A DNA stretch of 64,000 nt from the NCBI GenBank assembly GCA_947561715.1, contig OX387205.1, forward strand, positions 3,725,001-3,789,000, written 5' to 3'. The position numbers were made by a program, and so were the translations under genes. Of this stretch, positions 1-12,611 are shown piece after piece (position 1 is the stretch's first letter; the number at the start of each line of letters is the position of its first letter). This DNA is from Ascidia mentula. Taxonomy: Eukaryota; Chordata; Ascidiacea; Phlebobranchia; Ascidiidae. The notes below the pieces were generated by a model that did no database searches, was not told where the DNA came from, and worked only from the letters and a program-made list of their open reading frames with translations.

Positions 1-444
1 TTCTAATGTATTTGTAAAGTTTTATTTTGTGACTAATGTTCTCAGTGATAAAGTGGTGTCATTTTCGTTTCTGAACTCTTTTTGTTTTGTACATATACAA
101 AATGGGAAGAAAAAATATTCAAACTAGTTTACACACCTGCATCCGATAGAGCTGAAATTGTGGTAAGTTCTGTTGTTCGTCGCCTACTTTTCCCAAGTGC
201 CTGCAAACGTTTGAGTTATTGAGTGAAACTTATATAAAAGCACAAACTTTTCGTGTTTTCAGTCATGCTATTTGCAAGTCATTGCATAAATGAAACCTCG
301 TTTAAAACTGCTTAGAAAATGTCGTAACTTATTAGAACGAGCAAAGAGTGAATCTTTGATCGAAATCTGATCGGCATTTTGGGAATTATAATAATGACCA
401 AGCATCAAATAAAAACAGACAAAGAGTTTTATGGGTTACCTTAC

Positions 445-3390
445 CTTAAAAACCATTGTATAACAATAAACTGTGATGGCGTGAGGCACAAAATGGCCAA
501 CGAAGACCGGGCCGAGCGTGAACTTGAGGGGAAATGTTCCGTCAAAGCAGATGCAAACGTATTTATGCGGATCGTAAGAAACTTGAAACCAAGCTACAAA
601 AACAAAATATCTCCGGTTGTTTGCTGTCTATAAGTATGGTGTGGTACGATCAAATGCGTTATTTTTGACTTTTCACTGCTTAAAAATTATAATAATAGCC
701 CAAGAAATTAATGAAAACTTATACGTTAACAATCCATATGCTTATAGGGATAACATAACGTTTGTGGTTTGCAGCATTATCCAAACTCTCTGAAGCCAAC
801 TTATTATTAATCAATTTTAATGGAGTTTCATTTAGTTGTATTAAATCAGTCAAGTACAATAAAGCAACAGTATATAATACGTTTGTGATCTTACCTATCA
901 TTATAGGCAGTGTGTTGATCGCGCTAAACAACCAACATACGCAGATCACCATCATTACACGACGTTTAATAACCCATAGTTTGTATTGGGTCGGATGTCT
1001 GGCTGCAATAAACCTGAAATATCAATGCAATGTACACCATTAATTGCTCGTTTCCAATGTAGCATTTAGGAAATCTTGACAACCGTGATTAGCTGTTTCG
1101 ATTACGCTTGTGTATCGAAAATAGTGCTTGCACCTGTATACGACACAAATTAAAATATATCGGAATTTAAGCAAGATAAAAACTGGAAAACCACAAATAA
1201 AAAACCTAAATTTTGGCGATTATTTATTTGTTACCTGGTCATTGAAATGCACGTCATAGTAATAGCGGCTCCATGGCAAGCCAATCCCGATATAGCTGCG
1301 GAAATGTAGCAAAGTGTGGTGTCCCATGTGCTGGTTGACCCCACTATCTCATGCACCACCACGACCGGTACAACTACAGAGCACACCATGAAGTCCGCAA
1401 AGGCCAAATTGACGATGAAATAGTTGCACACCTGGAGGTAAAGATCAACAAATGTAGTTCGCATATGTCGTTCCCATTTGGAAATGATTATTTTCCACTA
1501 GGGCGCTTCGATTTTGGATCTAGTTATTATTCCTCGAAATACCAATTCAATGACGGCATTCCTTTGACCATGCACTAATAGGTATTTATTTTTAATTGAA
1601 ATCGATTGATCTGATTGATCTTTCGCAGGTTTGCGCGCACACCGAGCATAGACTGCATGCACCCGTAAATATGCTTGACATATGGGCGTGAAATTGACTA
1701 ATAACTGCAATCGATATCGAATTTGTATAGTTATGCGCTCATTTGTTACGATTTAAAACACGTATCTAGCTGGCCAATGTAAAACACTACACTGCGCAAC
1801 CAAACAATTGCACAGACGACATGCTTTACTATACACCAGCACCATTATTGCATTGTATTTCATGTATTTATTTTATTTTTGCTTGCGTTTGGTTGCTTGC
1901 AAGATTGTGTACCGTCAAACAACCGCAATGACCATATTGTCAAGCAGACAGAGCAGAATCTGCGGTTCGTTTTGGCGTAAAAAAATTTGCCGAATGACGC
2001 TTCGAAGGCGGTGAAGATGAATAGACCCATGACCCAGGTAATGTAACGGCTCCAGGATGACAACCATTGTTTTTTTATTTATTTTTTTTAAATTTAAATA
2101 CGTCAAGACACGATCACGCAGTCGGTCAGTGATTGTATTCAGTTTACCTTTCGAACCATAAACAGGATATTACGCTTGTTTATGAAAAAAAACTAAAGCG
2201 GCGTTTATCTGGAAAATCCCCCTACTGATTTCATCATCCCTTTCAGTTGCGGCCGCGCGCGCGTCTTCATCGGCGAACAATCAATAATTTCATGCATGGC
2301 AGTAACCCATTGCTGCGTATTTTGTCCAGCTTAAATTGCTGAAGTCAATTGGCTTTAAGACAGGGGTTCCCAAATTTCACAAGCTGTTGACGTATTCATC
2401 CCAAACAAAATGTTACAACAACGAGCCAAAAAAAAAACAGATTTTTTTAAAGGTATCTGGTATACTGTTTTAAAAGTGGCCGTTTTTTAGCGACAAATTT
2501 GCTTGCGAAAGATGATAATTCGATCGTTTTTTTGTAAAAGCTGATAGGTCACGGAATTCGAATTTAAAACAAAATTCCCGAGGCCTTCAAGTAAGCTTGC
2601 AACCCCCCCAACAACAAAAGCACCGTTTTGGAACCTCGGCTTTATTGAGCTAATGTACCAACCTGAAACTTATTAAGGGGTTGAAATTATGCTCTCTGAC
2701 ACCATAGCAAACATTATCAAGGCGATATCAACGCTACGGCTTTAGCTATATTTACTGTTGCTCATACACCCACTGAATACATACTTACCGTTTTCCGCAA
2801 TTTGCTATCCATTCTCATTACAACTAAAGTCATGGTATTTCCTATGGTTCCAAATAACGCGACAACGCTCAGGACAGTCAAATGTGCGATTGTGGATGTA
2901 TTGAATCTTGGATCTAGCCCGCTGTCCAACATGCTGCTGCAAAGCACGGTTTATTGAGCTTTAAATAAATTAACGCAAATACTTGGACAGAAATTATCAG
3001 TATAAAAAATTGAAGAAAACGTAGCGTGCAGGCGTTGATGTCGTAGCAACTTATGTTAACTGAAATGTTGACCTTGAAATACGTATGATCTACCAGAAAA
3101 ATAGGCATGACGAAATTGGTTGAGTGCACATGAGTACACAGGAGGTTTATTTGTAAACCGTGCTCTAGTAAACAAACCTATTGATCTCAGTGGAAATGGT
3201 CTGGAAATGCAAACACGAAAAAGAAAGAAACGCGACCCTGTTTAGTAACAAGTGATTTATTTGGCACTTTTTAGGGTTTAATGGCTTGTAATTAGGATAC
3301 AGTTTCACAATTCTATAGACCATCAGGTGAAAAATTTGCATGAGGTAGAAATCGCAAACGTTCAATTCTCCAAACTCACCTTGAGTTCAT
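445..3390 (-). CDS. Rhodopsin-family GPCR (GPCR-A), 3' end cut by window edge
   Basis: Class A seven-transmembrane receptor, visible from the N-terminus to TM5. Exons in transcription order: 3390-3380 (tentative, 11 bp), 2936-2789 (TM1, GTIGN motif), 1431-1235 (TM2-TM3), 1013-895 (TM4), 593-445 (ECL2-TM5). All junctions are GT-AG and phases agree. The 11-bp start exon was chosen because it has an ATG, a GTGAGT donor and the phase-2 end that the TM1 exon requires; otherwise translation could start at the ATG at 2932. Exons for ICL3, TM6 and TM7 must lie left of position 1. Exon layout and sequence match the neighbouring receptor at 6270-10033, so the two are tandem paralogues. The TM3-end motif, normally D/E/N-R-Y, reads T-R-F (about residues 118-120). 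ECL2 keeps the CFDGTFP block. Ligand unknown. Identification as a GPCR is secure; the subfamily is not. Confidence 0.8.
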
Positions 3391-6057
3391 GTTTATTAAT
3401 GACTTGTTTGTAACTCCTCGTACAATGTAATCTTCGGTTACCTCAAAACTTTTCCGTTTTGCGAATAAACACCCAAAAAAGTTTATCTCAACATTCTAAA
3501 TCAACCACCAGGTAAAGTTTAGTTGTATGTAAATTCTGACACTGCCGACAATCTGCCACCCTCAAGAAATAGAATATGTGGAACTAATTCGTTAAAATCG
3601 ACCGATATATTATATGCTTGGACTATTTTTGAGTCACAAATAGTGCAAAAGTATACGCATCAAAGCAGAACTGGATACTTTATCGTATATCCAACAAGTC
3701 TTTTTCCGTTAATTCAAAACTTAATTCAATGTTATTATTACCGACAGAATACGACGAACCACCTCAGTCTTTTAAAAACGTTTTTAAGGTTTTCCCTTAA
3801 TTAACAACAAATTTAACCACCAGCTCATACTGATTGAAATGACATTCTAAAAAAGATCCAACACACTACCGAGGTTCCTCATGACACAAATGTCACCCAC
3901 AACATTCACACGACGCTGTGTTCTCCTTTTTCACGCGCGTTCCCACAACCCTGTTGCCAGACTCAATAAATCTCACGCTTAAGATGTCAACAAACAACAT
4001 CTACCCACATCCAAATTGTGACATTTGTGTGCTCAGTTGGCTACGCTTTACCAAAAACAATCTATAAATTTTACTCTTTATTCTTCTAAGCCAGTGCATG
4101 GTTTTAAAGCATGTGATTGTCTTTTTTGGACCGTGATAAAAAGGCAAAGGCGCAACACGAATATGGTCGTTTATAAACTTCATTTACCACAACCCGGCCA
4201 GCTTACAATTGATTTAGTTTCACGATTTTATAGAATAAAGCAAGGTCTTGCAGGGGTCACCGTGCTGCTATTTCCTTTGAACATATTGTCAGAATCATGT
4301 CAAAGGGTCGTCTTTTGCACAGACGCTGCGTACAACTCGTTATATGCAGTATATAGTTTACATTACGTCAGACTATACCAACTCTTCCTCATCAATTCGA
4401 TTTTCTGCGGACAGTCTGTCTACCTTGTCAATGTGTTTTAACGTAGTTGCCGTCAGTTGTTATGGTGATGTCGTATCAGCAAATTCGATTGCGGCTTTAC
4501 TTGCGACCATTTGGGCGTGGACAGGAAGGGGCCATGAGCCCTTACAAATACATGAATTAAAACTTCGGAATTTATTTTTCAAATGAACGACTTGTGATCT
4601 GATATAACTGAAATTTAATGCCTTTTTTTAACAAAATTTTTGGACTGGCTTCACCTCCACCTGCGACTAAATTTTATGAAATTCGATTTAAACATTTTGT
4701 GCCAAATACAATTTAACGAACAAGATTCCTGGCAACAAACGTTTCGAAAAATAATCGGTTAAATGATTTGTCATAAAAAACGTTTCTTGCCAATGACAAA
4801 CACAATCATATTTGCTTGTTGATGTTCTCTTGCTGCATGGTAACATTATTTTATTTTGTCCGCTTAAAAAGTACCTCAGCAATTTAAACATTATCTAAAA
4901 TGTTCCCAAACAAGCAGATGCAAAACCCTTTTACCGAGACCAACTTAGTTTTGCAACTGTTATACTTTTGTGTCTGCATATTGCAATCAAATAAGGTACA
5001 TTTTTTTCTATATGTCTTTTTGGTCTGCTTCACCTTTTAAATAATTTATTTGTTCGATAATGTATTAATTGGGTTAGTTTAAACGATAATTTCACCAGCA
5101 GCGATAACGCTTTTAAACGTTTTTTTTGATTTCAGGTGAAAGCTTTAATGACGCTGCACATTGTTTTTCAGCAGCAAAAGCTCAGCAAGTTCGGGTTTTT
5201 CTTAAGTTTCTCCGGTGTGCAAATACGTTGTATGATTGCTCAAGTTACGTCACAATTTGCATACACCACAGTTTTACTTTTTCCCACATAATTCGGATAG
5301 CTTGTATGCAAATCATACTTCAAGACGTAGGATACAAATGTGACTAATATACTGTCACTGAATGGCATGACTAAGCTTGTTAAAACCCCCCAATAGAACG
5401 TTCTGATACACCCAAAAAGTTAAAAAACAACCTCTACTGCACACAAAAAGTAGCACGTGAAGTCATTGCCATTCGACTTGATTTGTAAACTGGCACTTCG
5501 CGCTCGTGAGGTTGCCGCTCGCTGGCTTACACGTTTCTACTCGTGAACAATTTTGCGGTTTAAAACGGATTGGTTGCTTGAACCTCACGCAATATACTCC
5601 CAAATTATGATTAGAAACCAAACGAAAGTTATGACAGGGATTTTGCACAGGAGTTTAATAATTCAAAGCGTTTATTTCGTAACGATTTTATTGACTTTAC
5701 GGGGTACGCGACACTTCTGCACGAAATCCAATTATGTATTTAAAACAGCGGCGTATTTGCGTGCATGGAACGAAAACCCCCTTCGAATCACGAAAAACGG
5801 TTTTACATTATTTATACTTTATTAGTTTTCAATGCTCGATGACATGAAGAAAAACCGATGCAAAAATAAGAAAAATACCAAATCGATGCGAAAAGTGCAT
5901 TTTTTGCATTGGGTAAAAAACGCAGACGCAGCAGTCAATCTGCATTTGGTCAACAAGTAACAAAATATACAGTGGATGATGCAATGTATCTTAAAAAATA
6001 CATCGGGAACGAAAGTAATGGACTTAATATGTACAATAACAGTCACTTTTCAACGAC
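3391..6057. other. Intergenic, no gene recognised
   Basis: This stretch lies between the presumed start of GPCR-A and the 3' flank of GPCR-B. The longest plus-strand ORF (4025-4441, 138 codons) has no recognisable domain and no exon support. A minus-strand AATAAA at 5823-5818 is a plausible polyadenylation signal for GPCR-B, about 450 bp past its stop codon. The part next to 3390 should hold the GPCR-A promoter, but I see no clear TATA box or other motif. Confidence 0.5.
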
Positions 6058-6262
6058 ACGGTTCTTAACCTCGCCGGGATTCGAACCCAGGGTATCCTGA
6101 ACTGGAAAGTTGAGTCGAGCGCCTGACCCATGTTGACAATCTTTTTTTTTAACCACACCGGGATTTGAACCCAGGATATCCTGGGCACGAATACCGATCA
6201 GGTTGTTTTTTCTTGGTATACGGGTCCGGCGCTTGACCAAAGTTCCCGCCAATCTTGACAAT
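6058..6262 (-). repeat. Tandem tRNA-like (SINE-type) repeat
   Basis: Read on the minus strand there are two successive units. Each has an A-box-like block (TTGGTCAAGCGCC near 6240-6228; GGGTCAGGCGCTCGAC near 6130-6115) followed by a B-box-like block (GGGTTCAAATCCCGG near 6172-6158; GGGTTCGAATCCCGG near 6087-6073). Each B-box is preceded by GGATAYCCTGG or a variant. The 3' ends GGTGTGGTTA and GCGAGGTTA resemble tRNA acceptor stems. A short A-run separates the units. This looks like a tRNA-derived short interspersed element or dimer rather than functional tRNAs, because no complete cloverleaf is apparent. It begins within about 10 bp of the GPCR-B stop codon, so it probably lies in that gene's 3' UTR. 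Confidence 0.5.
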
Positions 6263-6269
6263 CGTCTGT

Positions 6270-9200
6270 TTACACATCCGATGTAACGTTGCTTTGCGCC
6301 ACCTGGCGGCTAGTGGATGTTTTAAATGACTTGCCGGCCGAGGGCGGTCCAGAGACACCGAAGTGTTGGTCGGATGTTCTCCAGCAGAAAAATACTTTCC
6401 TCACCATGCGAACATATGAATGACGAAAGCTTCTGCTAAGTACACCATAGATGACTGGATTGAGTGAAAAGCTCAGAAGGCAAAGCGCCGAGAAGGTCTG
6501 CAAAGTAAAATTTAACTCACAATAAACTTTACGGAACTAAATCTGCACAAATTTTGGAAAAATAATTTTTTGCTTTGAAACATTTATAATTTTTTTGTCA
6601 TACAAACTTCACAAGGTTTTATCGGTTTCCTTTCCATTTGTAACTTTTGGCATGCATTTACGTTGTTGTCTTATGCGCACAAAACATGTTTGATTCTAGC
6701 GGAGATCAGCTTTTCAAAAACTACGCTTCCCGGCAATAGATGATGTACCTTTTTGAGTTCTATCGGGGCTATATCCTGCAACAAAACCAGAATTCCGTAG
6801 GGTATCCAGCAGAAGCTGAAGAAGATGATGATCCACAGAGATGTCTTGAACATTTGGATTTCGTGCTTGTTCCAGTTCTTCACGCCTTTGTTCGTACTTT
6901 TCTTTTCCTAAAAATGTCGAAAAATAGTTTTTAATTGCATGCTATCAGAATTAACTGAAGGTTTTAATGGCTTGTATTGTACCCCAAATGAGAATTGGTA
7001 AATTGATCAAACAAGAACAGAAAAAATGCAACCATCTGTCACTAATTTGACCCAAGTATTGTTGAACGTTTTTGGTAACTGAGGTTATGGTCTACATCAT
7101 CCTTCCTGTTTTTTAAGAAGTTTTGAACTGGTTAATGAGTCACCACGTCTGCAAAGGGTCATTCATCCATTGTTCAACTATAGTTTGTCACATAATAGTT
7201 GTTGCTCAGTGGTTGTGCCTGTACCAACGCATTGAACTGTTAACCGTTTTTTACTTGGTCCTATCAGTCCTAGACAAAGTCTTGTACGTATCTTAGCAAC
7301 TTTATACTTACCAGCCCTGGAGCTTCGCTTGTGTTGGGCCGTGATATTCCTGCCATAGTAAACACACGTTGTGTCAAACTTACAAAAACAAGCAAATGCG
7401 AATACAATTGTTATTGAAATAACGCCGCGCGCATTCACCTGTCTCGGATGTGTAGGTGGTGGTGATGTGGGAGGTGGCAGTCTTTGATTTGTCCAATCTC
7501 TTACGACTGCGACTGAGAGTCTAAAAGAAAAATGCAAATGAATCTCCACAACTTTCCACAAGCACAATGACCCGCGGTCTCACCATTGTCAAAAAATGGC
7601 TTTTTTTAAGCGGTTTTAGTTTCACAATGTTTAAGTCCAAAGGCCGAGGTTTTTTTGCATAATTTTGTTTCACAATCTCACAATATCGCAAAAGATTTCC
7701 CAATATAAGTTAAAAGATTATTCACAATATGAATATTAACACCCCGTATTAATAGCACACCTTAAGGATGGTTGCGTAACAGAAGATGGTGATTGCATGG
7801 GGAAGAAAGTGTCCAATAAACACAGGTCCAAGGGTATATTGTAGAGGAAATGTCCCATCAAAACACACGCAAACGTACTTGGAAGGGTCGAAGTCCACCT
7901 CGAACCAAGCTGAAGAAAAGCGAAACCAACAATGGTTATATGTAGTTCGGAGAGGTTACTTTTAATTTGCGCTAAAATGTTGGGTTTTCAAATACCTATT
8001 AGTTAGGTGCCAGGACCCTTAATAGATAAATATGTGCTTGTGCGAAATCTTATTTTTGGAACTTCACATCAAATTGTAAGGGGCACCAAGCAGAAATTCC
8101 TTGGTTTTAAACCAAACAATAATATTCATGCCCCTTTGTATATTCTTGCCCCCTAGACGCCAAAGGGCCACCCCCTTACTTGGGACGTGCCGATTGTCAG
8201 GGTTAAATAATAATGCGATAAATATGATGTTTTGTGCTGAAACATTTAAAAAATAAAATCATTTTGACCCATCAGACATATACACATTTGATCAACGTTT
8301 TTTGTGTGTCAGCAACTCAACCAGGCTTATTACTTGTAAGGCATGAAACTTAACTTACCCAAAAGGATTGGGACGGTGTTTGCAATAGCGAAAAACCAGC
8401 AAAACATGGCAGCAAACAAGACCCTTCTTCTGTTTACAAGCGAACCATAGCGGGATGGTTTGTACGCGGCAATGTACCTATTACATATACATAGTCATTA
8501 AATTCAAATTACGTAAATGTCTAGTAACATTCAATAATCGTCACATTTAACAGCATCAATCGTTAAAGAATAAGCAACAATGCAACTCTTTGTAATTATT
8601 ATGCAATGATAACACAATTGCATTAGGTTTTGAAACGGTAAAAGAGACTATGAAATTTCCTTGATAATTGTAATACCTGTTTAGGGCTATAAAAGTCATG
8701 GTGATGGCTGCCGTATGACATGCCACGCCTGAAATAGCTGCTGAAACATAGCAAAGGGTGTTGTCAATCAGGGTCTCAGCCTGAATGGTGTGGGCTACTG
8801 TAATAGGAATGACCACAGAACAAACAAGAAAATCAGCCAATGCCAAGTTGACAATCAAATAGTTGGAAACCTGAAAATGAAATGGAATGTATTATAATGG
8901 ATGTATGTTTTTAAAGGACAAACAATCCATTGACAAACGAATGCAGAGGCAGCTATTTGCCACGTAGACGGTCAAGCGATCGAATTTGTATTGTTACGCA
9001 ACTTTTGCTGTTCAATTTCCTTGTTGCTTTTGCACTGAATCGCCCTCAGTCGTCTTGGATGAAAGATGAATCACTTTTTATTATCAGTTTCGATGTACCA
9101 CAGAACTAGTATGACCTAATAACTTGGTGTTTAAATAACGAAACAGAAAATTTGCCACATGCGAAAGGTTTATTTGGGGGTACGCCTTGTTCAACAATGG

Positions 9201-10033
9201 CTTATTTCCGGTTTTGGCCTACTTGTTGCTCGCAGCCTATTTTTACAGTTTCCAATTTTCAGCAACCCTTAAGACAGTAAAATTTTTATCTTTGTTTGAC
9301 ATTGACTCACAAAATTCGACGTGCGACCTCTAGTTTGAAAATACTTGTCTTAATTAACATTCAAACGTTTTATGTCATACAGATTTATAACAAATTTATT
9401 TTTGTTTTAAAACATGCAAGTTAAACTGTCCCGTTTGTTTTGCGGTTGATTTTATTCACAAAGACTAGCCTTAGAAATGCTATACCTTACCGCTTCACGG
9501 AGTTTTCGTTCGATTTTCACAGCTACTATCGTCATTATGTTGCCGATTGTGCCAAACACCATCACAAGGAGTAGAAAGACAAAATAAACCACCTGCCCGA
9601 AATTAAGGACCGCTGCCATCTCAGGCTCAGTCGTAGTAAATGTTAAACTGCATAAAAAAGGTAATTTAATTGTGATTTTGTATGACAGCTATACATGTTT
9701 ATTGCGATACCAATAAAACTGGCGTAAAAGTTTTTTCAATAAAAATGTTTATGTGGCAAACAAAATAACGGTTGTTGGGCTCAAGTGGGAAAACGGCGTT
9801 TCCCTGTCGTCATATAAAGTCAATTTAAGAATTGATTATTTTTGATAAAAACAACGCATTTATTTTTTTACAGGAGTGTTTGTTTTCAAATTTATGCAAG
9901 AAACTAATTCAAAAAAGAAGACCCAAAACACGCTTATAATACGCACAACGCACACATTTGGATTCGGTATTTTGCAATATAGTTGGTATTACAACACTTA
10001 CTTCACAAAGTTTTCGGTCACGTTGGCGTCCAT
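6270..10033 (-). CDS. Rhodopsin-family GPCR (GPCR-B), complete
   Basis: Complete class A receptor, 393 aa in nine exons: 10033-10002, 9647-9491, 8870-8677, 8477-8359, 7909-7761, 7520-7439, 7349-7312, 6907-6725, 6497-6270. All junctions are GT-AG and the reading frame stays open. The short N-terminus carries two potential N-glycosylation sites (NVT, NLT). TM1 has GTIGN; TM2 has NLALAD; TM3 starts after a conserved Cys (LCYVSAAISG) and ends with N-R-Y (residues 127-129). ECL2 has a CFDGTFP block, TM6 has FCWIP (289-293) and TM7 has NPVIY (331-335). ICL3 is Ser/Thr-rich and encoded by two small exons. The NRY motif is typical of the melatonin/GPR84/Tre1-like region of the family, but I cannot assign a ligand. 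It should sit in the plasma membrane and signal through G proteins. A tandem paralogue (GPCR-A) lies downstream on the same strand. Confidence 0.88.
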
Positions 10034-10500
10034 TGCATTCACCACGGTTTACTTTTACTGCTATTTGTATCCTGTCTAGAAAAACTTAACAAGTTATAAC
10101 TTAAGTGTCCACAAGTGAACGGCTCAAATCAGACGTCCCTTTTATTACGCACGATTATAAAAAAATTACACCATCCGTTATGAGAAATGTCGTTGTCATC
10201 TACTAAAACTACGTCAGCATTAGCAACCTCTTCAATGACCGTAAACAACTTTTACATTAATATGATCTAAACGCGAGTGGGCAACTTGTTAATCACAGGT
10301 GGGTTGCGTTTTTCCTGATATCCGGCGCTGCAGTTAACCTTGCGAGGAGGCACTTAGTGAGCGCGATTACGTTTCCATAAATGCTGTCACCACCAGCCGT
10401 GATTAAGCAGAGCATGGTGATATAAATGGATTAAATCACAACCACAATTAGGATCTATTCTTGACCACTTTGAATAATATATTCTTTGTGACTAAGCTCC

Positions 10501-10767
10501 ATACAGGGCCACTGTTTCGACCTATGGAGGTCTTATCAGTGCAGTTTTGGTGACTATGCAACGATCCCGAAACATAGTATTGGCTATATTGCTTTAAATA
10601 TGATTTTTGTGTGACACGGAACCTGGCAGAACTATTGATTTTTAGTGTATAGTCACCTCAAAGTGGAAGTTTTTGCCTATGGACGTTTGGCGGGCGAGAT
10701 CTTCGCATAGTCACCAAAGCTGTACTGAGGAGACCCTAATGGGTCGAAACAGTGGTCCTGTATGTAC
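10501..10767. mobile_element. Hairpin MITE-like element (TTTCGACC family)
   Basis: Two arms of about 68 bp lie in inverted orientation around a roughly 120-bp centre. The left arm, 10502-10570, carries CCACTGTTTCGACCTATGG and GCAGTTTTGGTGACTATGC; the reverse complement of about 10695-10764 reads CCACTGTTTCGACCCATTAG and CAGCTTTGGTGACTATGCG. No ORF lies between the arms, so it would be non-autonomous. Related copies or fragments occur at 18254-18335, 27101-27212 and within the hairpin at 35119-35279, so this is a dispersed family in the genome. Confidence 0.65.
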
Positions 10768-11422
10768 CCCACTCATTACATATTCTTAGCCTTATCGCTT
10801 CTGAGTCATTCGTTAACCCACAATGGCGAAGAAACTCCTACTACATAGCATGCTAACCAATAAAGTAGTAGCTGAGCTGTGTGAACTGTTGTGAAGTATT
10901 GACCAGCCTTCTGCTTCCTCGTTGCCAAATACTACACCTTTTATTAGCCAAGCCGTTTATCGTCACATGGCGGCAGAGGTTTCGGAAGCAACCGGACATA
11001 AAGAGTAATGTTGGCAAATCCCCGGTCACCCGCTGACTCAATATTCGCCTCATGGTGTTTCTCCGTTGCTTCTTATTGCACCCAGCACCATGGGTTAGTA
11101 GTTGAACGCTCGTCCTTTCTTCGGCAAAAAATAAAATGCCATACAGCTGCGTCAATAAGTAAACAAGGAAGTAGTTCTAGATGTGTTGCTTGCTTTCACT
11201 GATGTGCACTGTAATTAAATTCCAATACAAACAAGACCGATTCTGAAAAACGATGGTTTTGGATTCGAGTCTGCGGTTCCATGAACCGAAAACTTGCTTT
11301 TATAATATTTCGTTCGTTTTCAAGAAAAATGAATTATCGATAGGGTATTTAGATCAAAGATTTTTTTTGGCTATGTGCGTGTTTCAGAAATGAAAGTAAC
11401 ATGATTGTGTACACCTCTTTCG

Positions 11423-11664
11423 TCACTGAGTGTTTACGAGTTGTTTGAACTGGCTCGTTCTAGTCACCTCTATACTGCTACGAACTTCACCCAATGTCGC
11501 TTGGTCGAAATCCCTACACATTGTTTGCATGTTCTGTGCCAAGGAAATGATGCCAACTTTGGACACTTTTTTGACAACTGCATTAATAGGATCTGCTGCA
11601 AAATGTAGCATAAACGCATTCGTGATTGTGTGTTCTAACTTTTGTGGTTTAACACCAATCGCAC
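11423..11664 (-). CDS. Unidentified exon-like ORF
   Basis: A minus-strand reading frame of about 80 codons ends in TGA at 11423. Possible acceptor: a pyrimidine-rich tract ending CTTTAAG at 11665. The peptide looks protein-like: mixed polar composition, with segments such as HFAADPINAVVKKVSKVG and RDFDQATLGEVRSS and no low complexity. It could be the last exon of a small gene. A second candidate frame lies upstream at about 11718-11840, but its best donor (phase 2) does not join the acceptor in frame, so I could not build a complete model. No family was recognised. Confidence 0.3.
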
Positions 11665-12611
11665 CTTAAAGGAAAAGTCTAAAATGAAAATAAGTGTCAA
11701 TTTAATATCTAACCTTGAAACAATGCCCCCATACATGGTAGCGGTTATTCCCTGATTCGATGCATTGTATTGCTTTTGTAGATTTGCATTTTGTCTAAAC
11801 ATGGAACTGCTGGTATTGTTTTGTACACAACCATTATGCACGGCAATATTGGGCCAAAAATTTGCCTAAACAATTAACACGTCATTTTCAATGCACCTCC
11901 ATCAAACTCGCAAACCAAAAAGTTAATTCGTTCGCAAAAATACTTTGGACATTTCGATTTTACATCATAAGCGTTTTAGAAAAAATGGCCATCTGACATT
12001 CTGTCCCTCTTCGTTCAACTGTTTTGAACCTTGTCCCTTTGAACGTGACTATATCGTGAGATGACGTCAAGCATTTTGAGGAAGAAGAACTCGTGATGTA
12101 GCAGACGGTTTTCGGTTTTATTGCACTACAAAGCGAAACTAGTTCCTCAACCAGCACCGCACGTAGACAAGCGTATTTCGGGAGTTTAGGAAAGTACCGA
12201 AAATTCTTGACACGAACTGGGTAAAAAAGCACACAAATTGCTTTCACACAATTAGGCTGGCTATGGAGACCGAAAGCCATTGTTGAACAGACAAAAGTAC
12301 AAGGCTAAGACAGGTTTCAATTGCAATACGCAATACCCCCTGGTATGTAATGTAATGCAACACGATAAGGCAAAGAAATAGATGTGTTTGAACTTTTCCC
12401 GATAAAAGAACTACAAAATATCAAACGAAAAAATTTCGTTAACCAGATGCCCCAATATTCTAAGTAACCTTGCTTCATGCAATGAAACAGACACCTCAAC
12501 AGTTCATGATTTCCTACAGACCTTTAAGAACGAATTTCTCCAGAATTTTAAGACCGTGCTTGGTGTCGCTTGTAAGCTCAAAGCCACATCTCAACAGGAT
12601 TTTCAAGCACA

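Larger units (their letters stand above)
10034..12611. other. Intergenic between GPCR-B and SKIV2L
   Basis: It contains the hairpin element at 10501-10767 and an unidentified minus-strand exon-like ORF near 11423-11664, both described separately. A 100-codon minus-strand ORF at 10853-11155 has no recognisable domain. The rest shows no gene I can support. Confidence 0.5.

Noticed and set aside
4025..4441. 138-codon plus-strand ORF upstream of GPCR-A
   Set aside because: No domain, odd composition and no splice context; likely chance in a non-coding stretch.
6058..6262. Functional tRNA genes
   Set aside because: The B-box-like blocks are good, but I could not form a full cloverleaf and the two units are similar tandem copies, which fits a tRNA-derived repeat better.
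10853..11155. 100-codon minus-strand ORF
   Set aside because: No family resemblance and no exon signals; probably chance or repeat-derived.
11085..11290. tRNA-derived SINE suggested by TGGGTTAGTAGTTG and GGATTCGAGTC
   Set aside because: The two boxes are about 160 bp apart, far beyond tRNA spacing, and no second copy was seen.
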